Below, one piece after another: positions 1 through 5,887 of a stretch of DNA of 6,931 nt (positions within the stretch are counted from its first letter, which is position 1; the number at the start of each line of letters is the position of its first letter). The stretch is from NCBI GenBank assembly GCA_017395885.1, contig JAFQNM010000019.1, positions 1 to 6,931 of the forward strand, in the 5' to 3' direction. The position numbers and the translations under genes are program-made. This DNA comes from Clostridia bacterium. GTDB lineage: Bacteria; Bacillota; Clostridia; Oscillospirales; CAG-272. Below the pieces are notes generated by a model. The model saw only the letters and a program-made list of their open reading frames with translations. It was not told the DNA's origin and searched no databases.

Positions 1-181
1 CGGCAAGCAGCTCCTCAAGCTTCTTCTCCAAAAGCTCGCTATAGTATTCCGGCTCAAAGCTTTCCTCACTTACCGCTTTTTCTTCGCTTTTGAAAAGCAT
101 AGGCATAAGCAAAAGCAAAAGGCCTACGGCAGCTCCAATTATGAGCAGCCCTTTTCTGAGCCTCGTTTTTTCCTTTTCCAC
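1..181 (-). CDS. spoIIIAG: SpoIIIAG, stage III sporulation protein AG (partial, N-terminal 60 residues)
   Basis: Seventh gene of the spoIIIA run, cut by the left edge so the C-terminal part is missing. In Bacillus SpoIIIAG is a single-pass membrane protein that forms a large ring in the intermembrane space of the mother cell-forespore channel; that is family knowledge. What is seen is a short basic N-terminus (MEKEKTRLRK), one hydrophobic segment at about residues 11-30, then an acidic, glutamate-rich linker and the start of a helical region (YYSELLEKKLEELL), which suits the beginning of the ring-building domain. I chose the GTG at 181 because AAGGAG lies 7 bases upstream; an in-frame ATG at 199, just past the spoIIIAF stop, would add six residues but has no such site. 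Identity rests on position in the operon and the N-terminal layout. Confidence 0.85.
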   Translation of the reverse strand, partial: MEKEKTRLRKGLLIIGAAVGLLLLLMPMLFKSEEKAVSEESFEPEYYSELLEKKLEELLA

Positions 182-188
182 ATCATCT

Positions 189-194
189 CTCCTT
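189..194 (-). promoter_or_regulatory. Ribosome binding site of spoIIIAG
   Basis: AAGGAG read on the minus strand, 7 bases before the GTG at 181. It decides between that GTG and the ATG at 199, which would sit upstream of the site and could not use it. Confidence 0.65.
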
Positions 195-200
195 ATCATC

Positions 201-644
201 TCATCCTATCTCGATCTCTATAGGAGCATCAAATACGTCTCTGAGCATTTTCTCAGCCTCATGCTCATCGGGGCACTCTCCGTATACCGTTATCACTACC
301 CTTTCAAGCTCTCCGGCATCACTGAATTCCGCATAGGCGCTCATTTTATCATATGAAATGCCGTATATGCTCTGCAGGGCGGCCCCTGCACCTCTTGCAA
401 TATACTCCCCCCTTTCTCTCAGGCCAAGCTCTGACTCTACGCCAAAGCTCTCTTCTCCCTCAAGCTCTGCATCAAGGCCTGACAGCCCGTCCGCAAGCGG
501 CAAAAGCAGTATTACCGACATTACGAGAGCACCGATAAATGCAATGAATCTGCCAAGCCTTCCGTTCTCTCCGTCCGGACTGAGACATAGTATTACAGAA
601 ACAAGCACCGCTCCAAGTGCTACCGAATATACGTATTCTCCCAT
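201..644 (-). CDS. spoIIIAF: SpoIIIAF, stage III sporulation protein AF
   Basis: Membrane protein of the SpoIIIA channel; in Bacillus its C-terminal domain has the ring-building fold shared with SpoIIIAG and SpoIIIAH. Here two N-terminal transmembrane segments are visible (about residues 5-21 and 32-50, the second ending in a leucine-rich VILLLPL), followed by a soluble acidic linker and a C-terminal region with a pattern compatible with one helix-strand-strand-helix ring-building motif (about residues 78-147). At 147 residues it is clearly shorter than the roughly 200 of B. subtilis, so the soluble domain is compact. The start is the ATG one base after the spoIIIAE stop (TGATATG); an ATG at 686 in the same frame would overlap spoIIIAE by 41 bases and add a hydrophilic stretch not seen in the family. 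The spacing suggests translational coupling. Confidence 0.9.
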   Translation of the reverse strand: MGEYVYSVALGAVLVSVILCLSPDGENGRLGRFIAFIGALVMSVILLLPLADGLSGLDAELEGEESFGVESELGLRERGEYIARGAGAALQSIYGISYDKMSAYAEFSDAGELERVVITVYGECPDEHEAEKMLRDVFDAPIEIEIG

Positions 645-645
645 A

Positions 646-1782
646 TCACACCGCCGTTGAGCTCTTGCAGAATATTCCCAGTGCAATTATAAACATAACT
701 GCGGCTCCTGCCGTTATTGCAAGAAGCTGGATACAGATGCTCCTGCATTCTGAAAGCAGCTCTCCCTCTCTTTCGCACCCCAGAACCCTTGCCACCGTCC
801 CTGAAAGACCTATTACCACCGTATTTATCAGTATGCTTATGAACGGCGCAAGAAAGGCAACGGCTACAACCGCTATCCCTACTATGCCGCAGGCCTGCTT
901 TATTACGGAAAGGCCTGCAAAAAGCATTGAAAAGGATTCGGCCACAGGGCCTCCTACTATGGGAAGATAGCTGCCAAGGGCAAACTTTACCGTTTTTACC
1001 GCAAGAGTATCTGCTCCGTCTGCTCCTATGGCCTGAAGGGAAAAAGCAAAGGTGAGAACCGTCATTACAGCAATGAGCGTTCCCGTTATGAGACCTCTGA
1101 GGGTCGATGACATAAACGAAATGCCTTTATTTCCGGTTACACAGGAAACCACCGCAAGTATAAAGGCAACGTACACCCACACGGATATGACCCTTGAAAA
1201 CAGGGCCTCTGCCAAGCCGATCATCATTGCAACACCTGTTTGTGTTACTGCAGCTGAGCTTAGCCTGCCTGACGTTATATGTAAAGCCTCCATAACGGGG
1301 ACAATTGCAAGCATTGATTCACAAAGCACATGGAGAAGGCCCTTGGCCGTTGCGAACACCCCCTCCATTACGGCAAAGATGCCAACGGATATGCTGAGAG
1401 TTGAGCACACGGAAAATGCTCCGTTCAGCTCCCCGTTGGAAATGGTTTTGGAAAGCATATGAAAAACGGCAGCTATCAGCACGTTACCAAGGAGGCCTGA
1501 AAGCGTTTTCGTTGCGGGAGCCACGGCCTTTTTCAAAGATTCCCGTATTTTCTGCCAAAAAAAATCTGCACTGTATTCCTCATATGACGTTCTGTTTTTC
1601 TCCGGAAGCTCGTCCCTTATTTCCTCAGGCAGGCTCTCTATCAATGCCTCCACACGGGCCTCAGCCTCATCTCTTGCATCTGCTGACATATCGTATTCAT
1701 AAACCGTCCCTCCCCTTACCGTTATCAAAAGCAGCTGTACAATTGAAAGGAGGATTATTGGTGCGATCATTGCCTTTTTCAT
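646..1782 (-). CDS. spoIIIAE: SpoIIIAE, stage III sporulation protein AE
   Basis: Polytopic membrane component of the SpoIIIA channel. The 378 residues are close to the family's usual length of about 400. An N-terminal hydrophobic segment (residues 4-21) looks like a signal peptide. It is followed by a hydrophilic, acidic region (about 25-85), then about seven hydrophobic segments (roughly 96-112, 127-145, 152-168, 198-216, 231-250, 296-325, 350-372). The stretch around 262-280 (AVKTVKFALGSYLPIVGGPV) is the most recognisable conserved block of the family. The ATG at 1782 follows the spoIIIAD stop by 18 bases, with a weak AAAGGA about 12 bases upstream. In B. subtilis this protein is needed for sigma-G activity and forespore integrity; the mechanism is not visible from sequence. 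Confidence 0.95.
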   Translation of the reverse strand: MKKAMIAPIILLSIVQLLLITVRGGTVYEYDMSADARDEAEARVEALIESLPEEIRDELPEKNRTSYEEYSADFFWQKIRESLKKAVAPATKTLSGLLGNVLIAAVFHMLSKTISNGELNGAFSVCSTLSISVGIFAVMEGVFATAKGLLHVLCESMLAIVPVMEALHITSGRLSSAAVTQTGVAMMIGLAEALFSRVISVWVYVAFILAVVSCVTGNKGISFMSSTLRGLITGTLIAVMTVLTFAFSLQAIGADGADTLAVKTVKFALGSYLPIVGGPVAESFSMLFAGLSVIKQACGIVGIAVVAVAFLAPFISILINTVVIGLSGTVARVLGCEREGELLSECRSICIQLLAITAGAAVMFIIALGIFCKSSTAV

Positions 1783-1800
1783 TTGTTTTCTTTTTCCTTT

Positions 1801-2190
1801 TCACATAAGACCGGCCACCGTTTCCATCAGCCCCTCTATCAGAGGCAGGCTGAGAAGCAGCAGCTCTACCTTTGCACCGAGTATTACCGCTGCCGCTACC
1901 GTTTCCTCTCCCGCATCACGGCATATGCTCTCCGTTACCGAGGCCACGTATCCGATACCAAGCGCCTTTACAAGAGTCGGCGCATACCGTGAAATTGCCG
2001 TTCCCTCTCCCAAAGAGGCAACTGCTTTGATCACCTGTGAGGCACCGCCGTTTATACTGAATGTGAATATGAGAATAACGGCACACATTGCTGCGGCGAC
2101 CGCTGCGTTTTTGTTTTTTTCCTTCAGCAGGAGTGCTGCCGCCACGCTTATGACGGCAACACCTGATATTCTCAAAACTGATTGAATCAC
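1801..2190 (-). CDS. spoIIIAD: SpoIIIAD, stage III sporulation protein AD
   Basis: Small integral membrane protein of the SpoIIIA complex, 129 residues against about 133 in B. subtilis. Hydrophobic segments are visible at about residues 7-22, 29-46 and 97-119. Between them is the typical central region with GGASQVIKAV and YAPTLVKALGIGYVASVTESICRD-like sequence (residues about 48-92), where the alternation of helix and conserved Cys/Arg is characteristic of the family. The start is GTG, and it overlaps the spoIIIAC stop by four bases (GTGA); no good ribosome binding site precedes it, so translation is probably coupled to spoIIIAC. A distant relationship between AC and AD is part of family knowledge. 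Confidence 0.95.
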   Translation of the reverse strand: MIQSVLRISGVAVISVAAALLLKEKNKNAAVAAAMCAVILIFTFSINGGASQVIKAVASLGEGTAISRYAPTLVKALGIGYVASVTESICRDAGEETVAAAVILGAKVELLLLSLPLIEGLMETVAGLM

Positions 2191-2381
2191 AGCTCAAATA
2201 CGTTTCTGACCGCATCGAACAAGGCCCCTATCTCGCCAACGAGCATCAGCAAAACAACGACCACGCCTACAACGCCTACCAGCATTGCCTGCTCGTCCCT
2301 CCCCGTTTTCTGCAGGATCTGGGCGGCAACCGCAACGATGATGCCAACCCCTACCGTTTTCAAAAGAAGTGAAATATCCAT
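2187..2381 (-). CDS. spoIIIAC: SpoIIIAC, stage III sporulation protein AC
   Basis: Very small two-helix membrane protein, 64 residues (B. subtilis 68). Transmembrane segments lie at about residues 7-24 and 33-53, joined by a short polar loop (LQKTGRDEQ), and the tail ends in a phenylalanine/valine-rich amphipathic stretch (LFDAVRNVF). The GVGIIVAV block near residue 11 matches the family's GVGI start of the first helix. The ATG at 2381 has AAAGG five bases upstream, an independent translation signal after the 19-base gap from spoIIIAB. Part of the SpoIIIA membrane platform. Confidence 0.95.
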   Translation of the reverse strand: MDISLLLKTVGVGIIVAVAAQILQKTGRDEQAMLVGVVGVVVVLLMLVGEIGALFDAVRNVFEL

Positions 2382-2400
2382 ATTTACCTTTAATATTAGC

Positions 2401-2877
2401 TTAAATCAACAAAATAACGAGAGATGCCGCAAGCAAAAGGGGAAGGAGCCTGTACATCCGAAGCTTTTCACCAAGGCTCTCTCTCATCTCCTCACCTATA
2501 CGCTCAAGGCGTGCCTTTGCCGCTATGCAAAGGCTTTCCTGCCCCTCACTGTAGCCTCCTCCAAGGCTCGAAAAAAACAAAGAGGCCTCTCTGTATGCAC
2601 TTTTCGGTATCCTTTCCGACAAAAGGCCTACTGCATTCTCCGTATCGTTACGGCGCAAAGCCGAAAAGAAATCCTCAAGCTCCCTCGCTTCGCAGCAGTA
2701 TTCTGAATAAATCCGAAGCAGTGGAGTTCTGAAATTACTTATCTGCTCTCTTGTATACTCAATAAAGTTAACAAGCTCCGCTATTATCCTCAGCGCCGTT
2801 TTTTCTCTCCTGCCTCTCTCTATTCCCCAAAGGGCAGCGCAAAGGAGAAGCAGCAGCGCTCCCACTGACCTTATCAA
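2401..2877 (-). CDS. spoIIIAB: SpoIIIAB, stage III sporulation protein AB
   Basis: Membrane-anchored component of the SpoIIIA complex, with a fold distantly like type II secretion F-type proteins in the B. subtilis structure (family knowledge). The 158 residues begin with a hydrophobic helix (about 4-18), continue with a long, charged, mostly helical cytoplasmic region and end with a second hydrophobic helix (about 143-158). The conserved LGGGYSEGQESL block (about 105-116) corresponds to the family's glycine/glutamine motif. The start is TTG at 2877, overlapping the spoIIIAA stop as TTGA; aligned this way the N-terminus (IRSVGALLLLL) has the family's usual six residues before the first helix. 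A GTG four codons in (2865) is the alternative. No clear Shine-Dalgarno sequence, so coupling to spoIIIAA is likely. Confidence 0.93.
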   Translation of the reverse strand: MIRSVGALLLLLCAALWGIERGRREKTALRIIAELVNFIEYTREQISNFRTPLLRIYSEYCCEARELEDFFSALRRNDTENAVGLLSERIPKSAYREASLFFSSLGGGYSEGQESLCIAAKARLERIGEEMRESLGEKLRMYRLLPLLLAASLVILLI

Positions 2878-3764
2878 TTCTTCTGCTTTAAGAGGTCTGT
2901 GACCTCAAGGTCAAAGCCACGTGGCTTTATTACAAGGCCAACGGCAAAGGTGAAGGCCCCCATTTCCAGAAGCTCCTTTATATATGGCTTTTTTGAAAGC
3001 TCCTCATAGCTTCCGGCATGGGCGCTGACCAAAGTCGGCACCCCAGCTCCAAAGCAATCTGCTACGGCAGATGCATCATCTCTTCTGCCTATCTCATCAC
3101 ACACAAGAAGCTGGGGCGACATGGTCCTCAGGGCGATCTCCATTCCCTGCGCTCTCGGATAGCCTGAAAGTGCATCAACGGTAAAATCTCCTCCAAGTCC
3201 GCCGCATATCTCAAATCTGGTATCGATGACGGATATTCTAAGGTTATACGGCTTTGATCCCATTCTTGCAACGGTCTCTCTCAGGGCCGTTGTTTTTCCT
3301 CCGCCCGGCAGAGAATAGATTATCATTCCCCTGAATCTCGGGTCCATTATCAGCTTACATATTTCATCGGATGCTCCCGGAATACGGTGGGGGATCCTTA
3401 TAGATATGCTTTTTATATCCGTTACCGAAACTATCCTCTGCCCCTCTGTTACCGCTCTGCCGCAAACACCGGCCCTGATGCCGCCATCTGTACATATGTA
3501 GCCTTCCTTTATCGTTTCACTATGTGAATACAAAGAGTTTCCGCACAGGGCCCTGACAGTATAGTCTATATCCTCCTTGGTGCATCTGTGGGAGGTTATT
3601 ACGTTCTTATTTCCGGCTGTAAGCCCAAGAGATGATCCCTCTCTCAGCCTTATCTCCCTCAGGCTTCCCCTGAGAAGAGACGAGCTTTTTCTGACAGTCT
3701 CTCCCAAATTATGGGGCAGGTAGCTGATAGCACATTCCTCAAAGTATATATTTCCGTTTTCCAT
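2874..3764 (-). CDS. spoIIIAA: SpoIIIAA, stage III sporulation ATPase AA
   Basis: Cytoplasmic ATPase thought to energise the SpoIIIA channel, related to RecA-like secretion ATPases. The 296 residues match the usual length of about 300. The N-terminal domain contains the family's glycine-rich block (GYICTDGGIRAGVCGRAV, about 88-105). It is followed by a P-loop at 151-159 (SLPGGGKTT), the DTRFEICGG block at 181-189, the SGYPRAQGMEIALRTMSPQ block at 200-218 and a Walker B with glutamate (LLVCDEIGR, 219-227). A SAHA motif at 247-250 follows. Two usual residues are altered: the first Gly of the Walker A is Ser, and DERSEIA is DTRFEIC. I chose ATG at 3764 because AAGGA lies 8 bases upstream; an ATG at 3773 (three more residues) has its GG directly adjacent. 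It opens the spoIIIA run. Confidence 0.94.
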   Translation of the reverse strand: MENGNIYFEECAISYLPHNLGETVRKSSSLLRGSLREIRLREGSSLGLTAGNKNVITSHRCTKEDIDYTVRALCGNSLYSHSETIKEGYICTDGGIRAGVCGRAVTEGQRIVSVTDIKSISIRIPHRIPGASDEICKLIMDPRFRGMIIYSLPGGGKTTALRETVARMGSKPYNLRISVIDTRFEICGGLGGDFTVDALSGYPRAQGMEIALRTMSPQLLVCDEIGRRDDASAVADCFGAGVPTLVSAHAGSYEELSKKPYIKELLEMGAFTFAVGLVIKPRGFDLEVTDLLKQKN

Positions 3765-3772
3765 TTCACCCA

Positions 3773-3777
3773 TCCTT
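3773..3777 (-). promoter_or_regulatory. Ribosome binding site of spoIIIAA
   Basis: AAGGA on the minus strand followed by 8 bases and the ATG at 3764. The final A is also the first base of the competing ATG at 3773, which is therefore too close to this site to use it. Confidence 0.5.
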
Positions 3778-3792
3778 TTTTTGATTTACAGT

Positions 3793-3823
3793 AATATATA
3801 CTCGGACAAGGCTCAATGTATTC
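3793..3823 (-). promoter_or_regulatory. Possible sigma-E-type promoter in front of spoIIIAA
   Basis: The 52-base gap between the ATPase gene and spoIIIAA contains, on the minus strand, GAATACA (3823-3817) and TATATATT (3800-3793), 16 bases apart. Against the Bacillus sigma-E consensus (kmATATT, 13-15 bases, CATACAHT) these match 5 of 7 and 6 of 8, with a slightly long spacer. In B. subtilis spoIIIA is transcribed by sigma-E. The match is weak and AT-rich, and transcription from upstream of the ATPase gene could serve instead. Confidence 0.3.
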
Positions 3824-3825
3824 CC

Positions 3826-4911
3826 CTACTGAAGCCTTTTTTCTATATCGGCGCATAGGGCCTGTGTTCTTTGTGTCAAGCTGTCAAAGTCCATTGCTTC
3901 CTTATATATATTCTCAAGCCTGTAATGATGCTCTCCCGCCTCTGAAAGGCTTTCAAGCGCACCGCCGGTCAATGAGCTCTGGCACTTTGATGAGAATATT
4001 CTTTTTTGCTTTGTTTCTCTCATTCTTTCCTTATCTGCAAAGCGGGAAAGGTTTATCCTTTTTGCATAGGAGGTCCCTTCTCTGCACGGAACAAAGGATA
4101 TACCCTTCTCAGGCAGGCTCAGCTCGCATATGCCGTATATGGGCGAGCGGGACGCTAATACCCAATGCCCCTCTGATGACAGTCTCTCCGCAAGAAGAGA
4201 ATAAAACAGCGGTGCCATATAGGTGCAATCTGCTACTCCCACAGTATAAGCAGCATTCTCAAAGGTGGAGAGCCTTACTGCCCCCTTCATGGAAACGGCA
4301 CAGGTACGGCAATAGGTTATTCTGCCGCTACCCTTTCTCTTTCCCACAAGCTCACAGAGGCGGGCAAGATATGCAGAAAGCTTCTCCATGTCGGCACAGT
4401 ATTCTCCAAGCCTCCCCTGCATCCTTCCTATGCTGCCCGCACCGGAAAGGTATTTATATGCCCTTTCATATGCTACCGCTTTGGCTTTCGTTTTTGCCAC
4501 GATCTCATCTCTCCTCTTTTCAAGAAGAGCTGCGCTCCAGTATTCTCCGCAGTTTACAAGCTCTCCGCAGGCTCCCGGATACCGAGGGTCCATTGTATGG
4601 GGGGCTGTTGCATCTATTACGGCTATCTGCCTTTCACCCTTTCTTATGAGAGCTCCGTCCAGCGAGTCGGGATCGGAGGAGCAAAGAAGATAGGTTATCT
4701 CTCCTCCTATACGCATACCGGTCTCTGCTGCTCTCCTTATGAGGGTGCTTTTTCCCGTTCCGGAGCCTCCCTTTATCATATAAACCTTTTCAAAACTATC
4801 CTCAGAAATATGATTTTCATATTCTCCCTCAAATCCGTTGGGCGTATTGGCTCCTGCAAAATAGGAGTTTCCTGCTTCTTTTGTTTCAAAATAGTCTGAA
4901 TATGTGAGCAT
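3826..4911 (-). CDS. P-loop ATPase/nucleotide kinase-like protein of unknown function, upstream of spoIIIA
   Basis: A soluble 361-residue protein that I recognise as belonging to an uncharacterised Firmicute P-loop family, not as a named gene. The N-terminal half has the family start SYFAGANTPNGF (17-27), a clear Walker A, GGSGTGKST (48-56), an EITYLLCSSDPDSLDG block (71-86) and the diagnostic IDATAPHTMDPRYPG (99-113). The C-terminal half has SPIYGICELSLPEKG (256-270) but no second GxxxxGK[ST], although members I know often have two P-loop modules. No signal peptide or membrane segment is seen. The start at 4911 is chosen for AAAGGA 9 bases upstream; a TTG at 4965 would add 18 lysine-rich residues without support. 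It ends 61 bases before spoIIIAA in the same direction with no terminator. A role in spore formation is inferred from this position only. Confidence 0.88.
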   Translation of the reverse strand: MLTYSDYFETKEAGNSYFAGANTPNGFEGEYENHISEDSFEKVYMIKGGSGTGKSTLIRRAAETGMRIGGEITYLLCSSDPDSLDGALIRKGERQIAVIDATAPHTMDPRYPGACGELVNCGEYWSAALLEKRRDEIVAKTKAKAVAYERAYKYLSGAGSIGRMQGRLGEYCADMEKLSAYLARLCELVGKRKGSGRITYCRTCAVSMKGAVRLSTFENAAYTVGVADCTYMAPLFYSLLAERLSSEGHWVLASRSPIYGICELSLPEKGISFVPCREGTSYAKRINLSRFADKERMRETKQKRIFSSKCQSSLTGGALESLSEAGEHHYRLENIYKEAMDFDSLTQRTQALCADIEKRLQ

Positions 4912-4920
4912 AAGGCATTT

Positions 4921-4926
4921 TCCTTT
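4921..4926 (-). promoter_or_regulatory. Ribosome binding site of the ATPase gene
   Basis: AAAGGA on the minus strand, 9 bases before the ATG at 4911. An out-of-frame ATG (4919-4917) lies in the spacer but is too close to be used. The site excludes the upstream TTG at 4965 as the main start. Confidence 0.6.
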
Positions 4927-4936
4927 CTTTTTTAGC

Positions 4937-4963
4937 AGTATATGCAGGTTTTTTTTAATTGCC
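4937..4963 (-). promoter_or_regulatory. Mother-cell-sigma-like promoter of the ATPase gene
   Basis: On the minus strand CATATACT (4944-4937) matches 7 of 8 positions of the sigma-E -10 consensus CATACAHT. It is preceded by an A8 tract and, 12 bases upstream, a weak -35-like GGCAATT (4963-4957). The spacer is about one base short of the usual 13-15. The same stretch, GCATATACTG, is also near the sigma-K -10 (GCATAnnnTA), but no AC-type -35 was found. Transcription would start near 4930, just before the ribosome binding site. Confidence 0.4.
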
Positions 4964-4973
4964 AATGCCCTTG

Positions 4974-4981
4974 AGCGACAA
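4974..4981 (-). promoter_or_regulatory. Spo0A-box-like sequence
   Basis: Read on the minus strand the sequence is TTGTCGCT, 6 of 8 matches to the Spo0A box TTGTCGAA, including the TGNCG core. It overlaps the proposed -35 of the spoIIGA promoter, which is where Spo0A binds at B. subtilis spoIIG. I saw no second box within the next 170 bases upstream. Confidence 0.35.
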
Positions 4982-5007
4982 AATGCTCCTATCTGCCGTT
5001 GTATAAT
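4975..5007 (+). promoter_or_regulatory. spoIIG-type promoter with long spacer
   Basis: A perfect TATAAT (5002-5007) lies in front of spoIIGA. No acceptable -35 is found 16-18 bases upstream (the sequence there is CAAAAT). The best is GCGACA (4975-4980, 4 of 6 matches to TTGACA), 21 bases away. The Spo0A-activated spoIIG promoter of B. subtilis is known for a similar over-long spacer of 22 bases. Transcription would start around 5013-5014, so the ribosome binding site would be at the very 5' end of the message. Confidence 0.45.
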
Positions 5008-5012
5008 CGTTC

Positions 5013-5018
5013 AGGAGG
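5013..5018 (+). promoter_or_regulatory. Ribosome binding site of spoIIGA
   Basis: AGGAGG, a full-strength site, with 7 bases to the ATG at 5026. It sets the start of spoIIGA over the GTG at 5020, which touches the site, and an ATG at 4999, which lies upstream of it. Confidence 0.85.
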
Positions 5019-5025
5019 TGTGACT

Positions 5026-5868
5026 ATGGAAACTACGGTTTATGCCGATGTTCTTTTTTTTGTTAATTTCAGCATGGATTTTATAACTCTTTGGATCGCA
5101 GCTCTCATTTCCTCAAGAGAGAAAAAGGCACTGAGAATGTCTGCCGCCGCCGCAGTCGGCGGGCTTTACGGCGTTCTTAACGTTATTCTCTCTCCGGGGA
5201 CGGTAATTACATATATATGTGCCGGTGCCATAAGCGCACTTATGTGCCTCATTGCGTTTGGAACTTGCTCATCTCCCGTTTCATTTATAAAGCAAAGCGC
5301 TGTTATATGGATATGCGGTGCTCTGCTTGGTGGGCTTATGACCTCTATACTCTCACTTGGGGGAAATTACTACGGCATCACTTCTCATTCTCAAGGGTCC
5401 TTCTCTCTTATATGTGCCCTCAGCATCGGAGCGCTGTATATGGCGGCAAGGATCATTTGCAGCGTTAAGGACAAAAGATCCGTTACCGTTTCGGCCTCGT
5501 GGAAGGGCCGAACAGTTTCATTTTCCGCTCTTTGCGACAGCGGAAACCTTATGAGAGACCCACTGGGAGGCTCTCCCGTTATTCCGGTTTCATCTGAAAT
5601 AATTGAAAAGCTATGCGGCAGGGGAATTACTGAGGCTCTTATCAATATGGAGTCTGATAAGCTATGCTCAGATAACATAAGGCTGAGGATAATTCCAAGC
5701 AAAGCCATAAGTGCTTCCGGCATGATTTGCGGTTTTATTCCCGACTCCGTTACCGTCATTTCCGGAAAAAGAAAAAAGAAGGTGAGCTGTGTTCTCGCCG
5801 TTAAAGATTGCAAAAAGGATTTTTTCGGCGGAAACAGCGCTTGCATTCCATACTCGCTGCTGCCGTAG
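5026..5868 (+). CDS. spoIIGA: SpoIIGA, sporulation sigma-E factor-processing peptidase
   Basis: Membrane-embedded aspartic protease that removes the pro-sequence of pro-sigma-E in the mother cell after a signal from the forespore (SpoIIR in Bacillus; family knowledge). The 280 residues are somewhat shorter than the 309 of B. subtilis. About five transmembrane segments fill the first half (roughly 8-29, 38-56, 59-79, 91-113, 126-146), beginning with the family-like [15 protein letters not shown]. The soluble C-terminal half carries the catalytic motif [12 protein letters not shown] with Asp171-Ser-Gly, followed by [10 protein letters not shown], as in the family. The ATG is fixed by AGGAGG 7 bases upstream. 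sigE begins 19 bases after its stop, the same protease-substrate operon as in Bacillus. Proposed control is by the long-spaced promoter and Spo0A-like box upstream. Confidence 0.95.
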   Translation: METTVYADVLFFVNFSMDFITLWIAALISSREKKALRMSAAAAVGGLYGVLNVILSPGTVITYICAGAISALMCLIAFGTCSSPVSFIKQSAVIWICGALLGGLMTSILSLGGNYYGITSHSQGSFSLICALSIGALYMAARIICSVKDKRSVTVSASWKGRTVSFSALCDSGNLMRDPLGGSPVIPVSSEIIEKLCGRGITEALINMESDKLCSDNIRLRIIPSKAISASGMICGFIPDSVTVISGKRKKKVSCVLAVKDCKKDFFGGNSACIPYSLLP

Positions 5869-5877
5869 ATTCGGACT

Positions 5878-5881
5878 GGAG
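5878..5881 (+). promoter_or_regulatory. Ribosome binding site of sigE
   Basis: GGAG followed by 6 bases and ATG at 5888. A second in-frame ATG lies at 5897, nine bases further. The spacing favours the first, which also preserves the pro-sequence length. Confidence 0.7.
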
Positions 5882-5887
5882 ATAAAT

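Noticed and set aside
201..686. Longer SpoIIIAF beginning at 686
   Set aside because: It would overlap spoIIIAE by 41 bases and place a hydrophilic extension before the first membrane helix, unlike the family.
617..1462. Plus-strand open frames opposite spoIIIAE
   Set aside because: They arise from the biased composition of the membrane protein gene; the minus-strand product has the family's length and segments.
280..3480. Frequent TTACCG/CGTTACC words scattered through the plus strand
   Set aside because: Spacing is irregular and they correspond to ordinary codon pairs such as ACGGTA (Thr-Val) in the minus-strand genes; there is no array or CRISPR-like periodicity.
3816..4649. 277-codon open frame on the plus strand opposite the ATPase gene
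   Set aside because: It is antisense to a gene with a clear P-loop and family motifs; its translation is low-complexity with many Ser, Leu, Arg and Pro, and has no recognisable domain and no ribosome binding site.
4958..4966. ATTG-C-CAAT inverted repeat as an operator
   Set aside because: The arms are only four bases each and would be expected by chance in this AT-rich stretch.
5391..5846. 151-codon open frame on the minus strand inside spoIIGA
   Set aside because: It is a shadow of the protease domain, which has its catalytic Asp-Ser-Gly motif and a full-strength ribosome binding site on the other strand.
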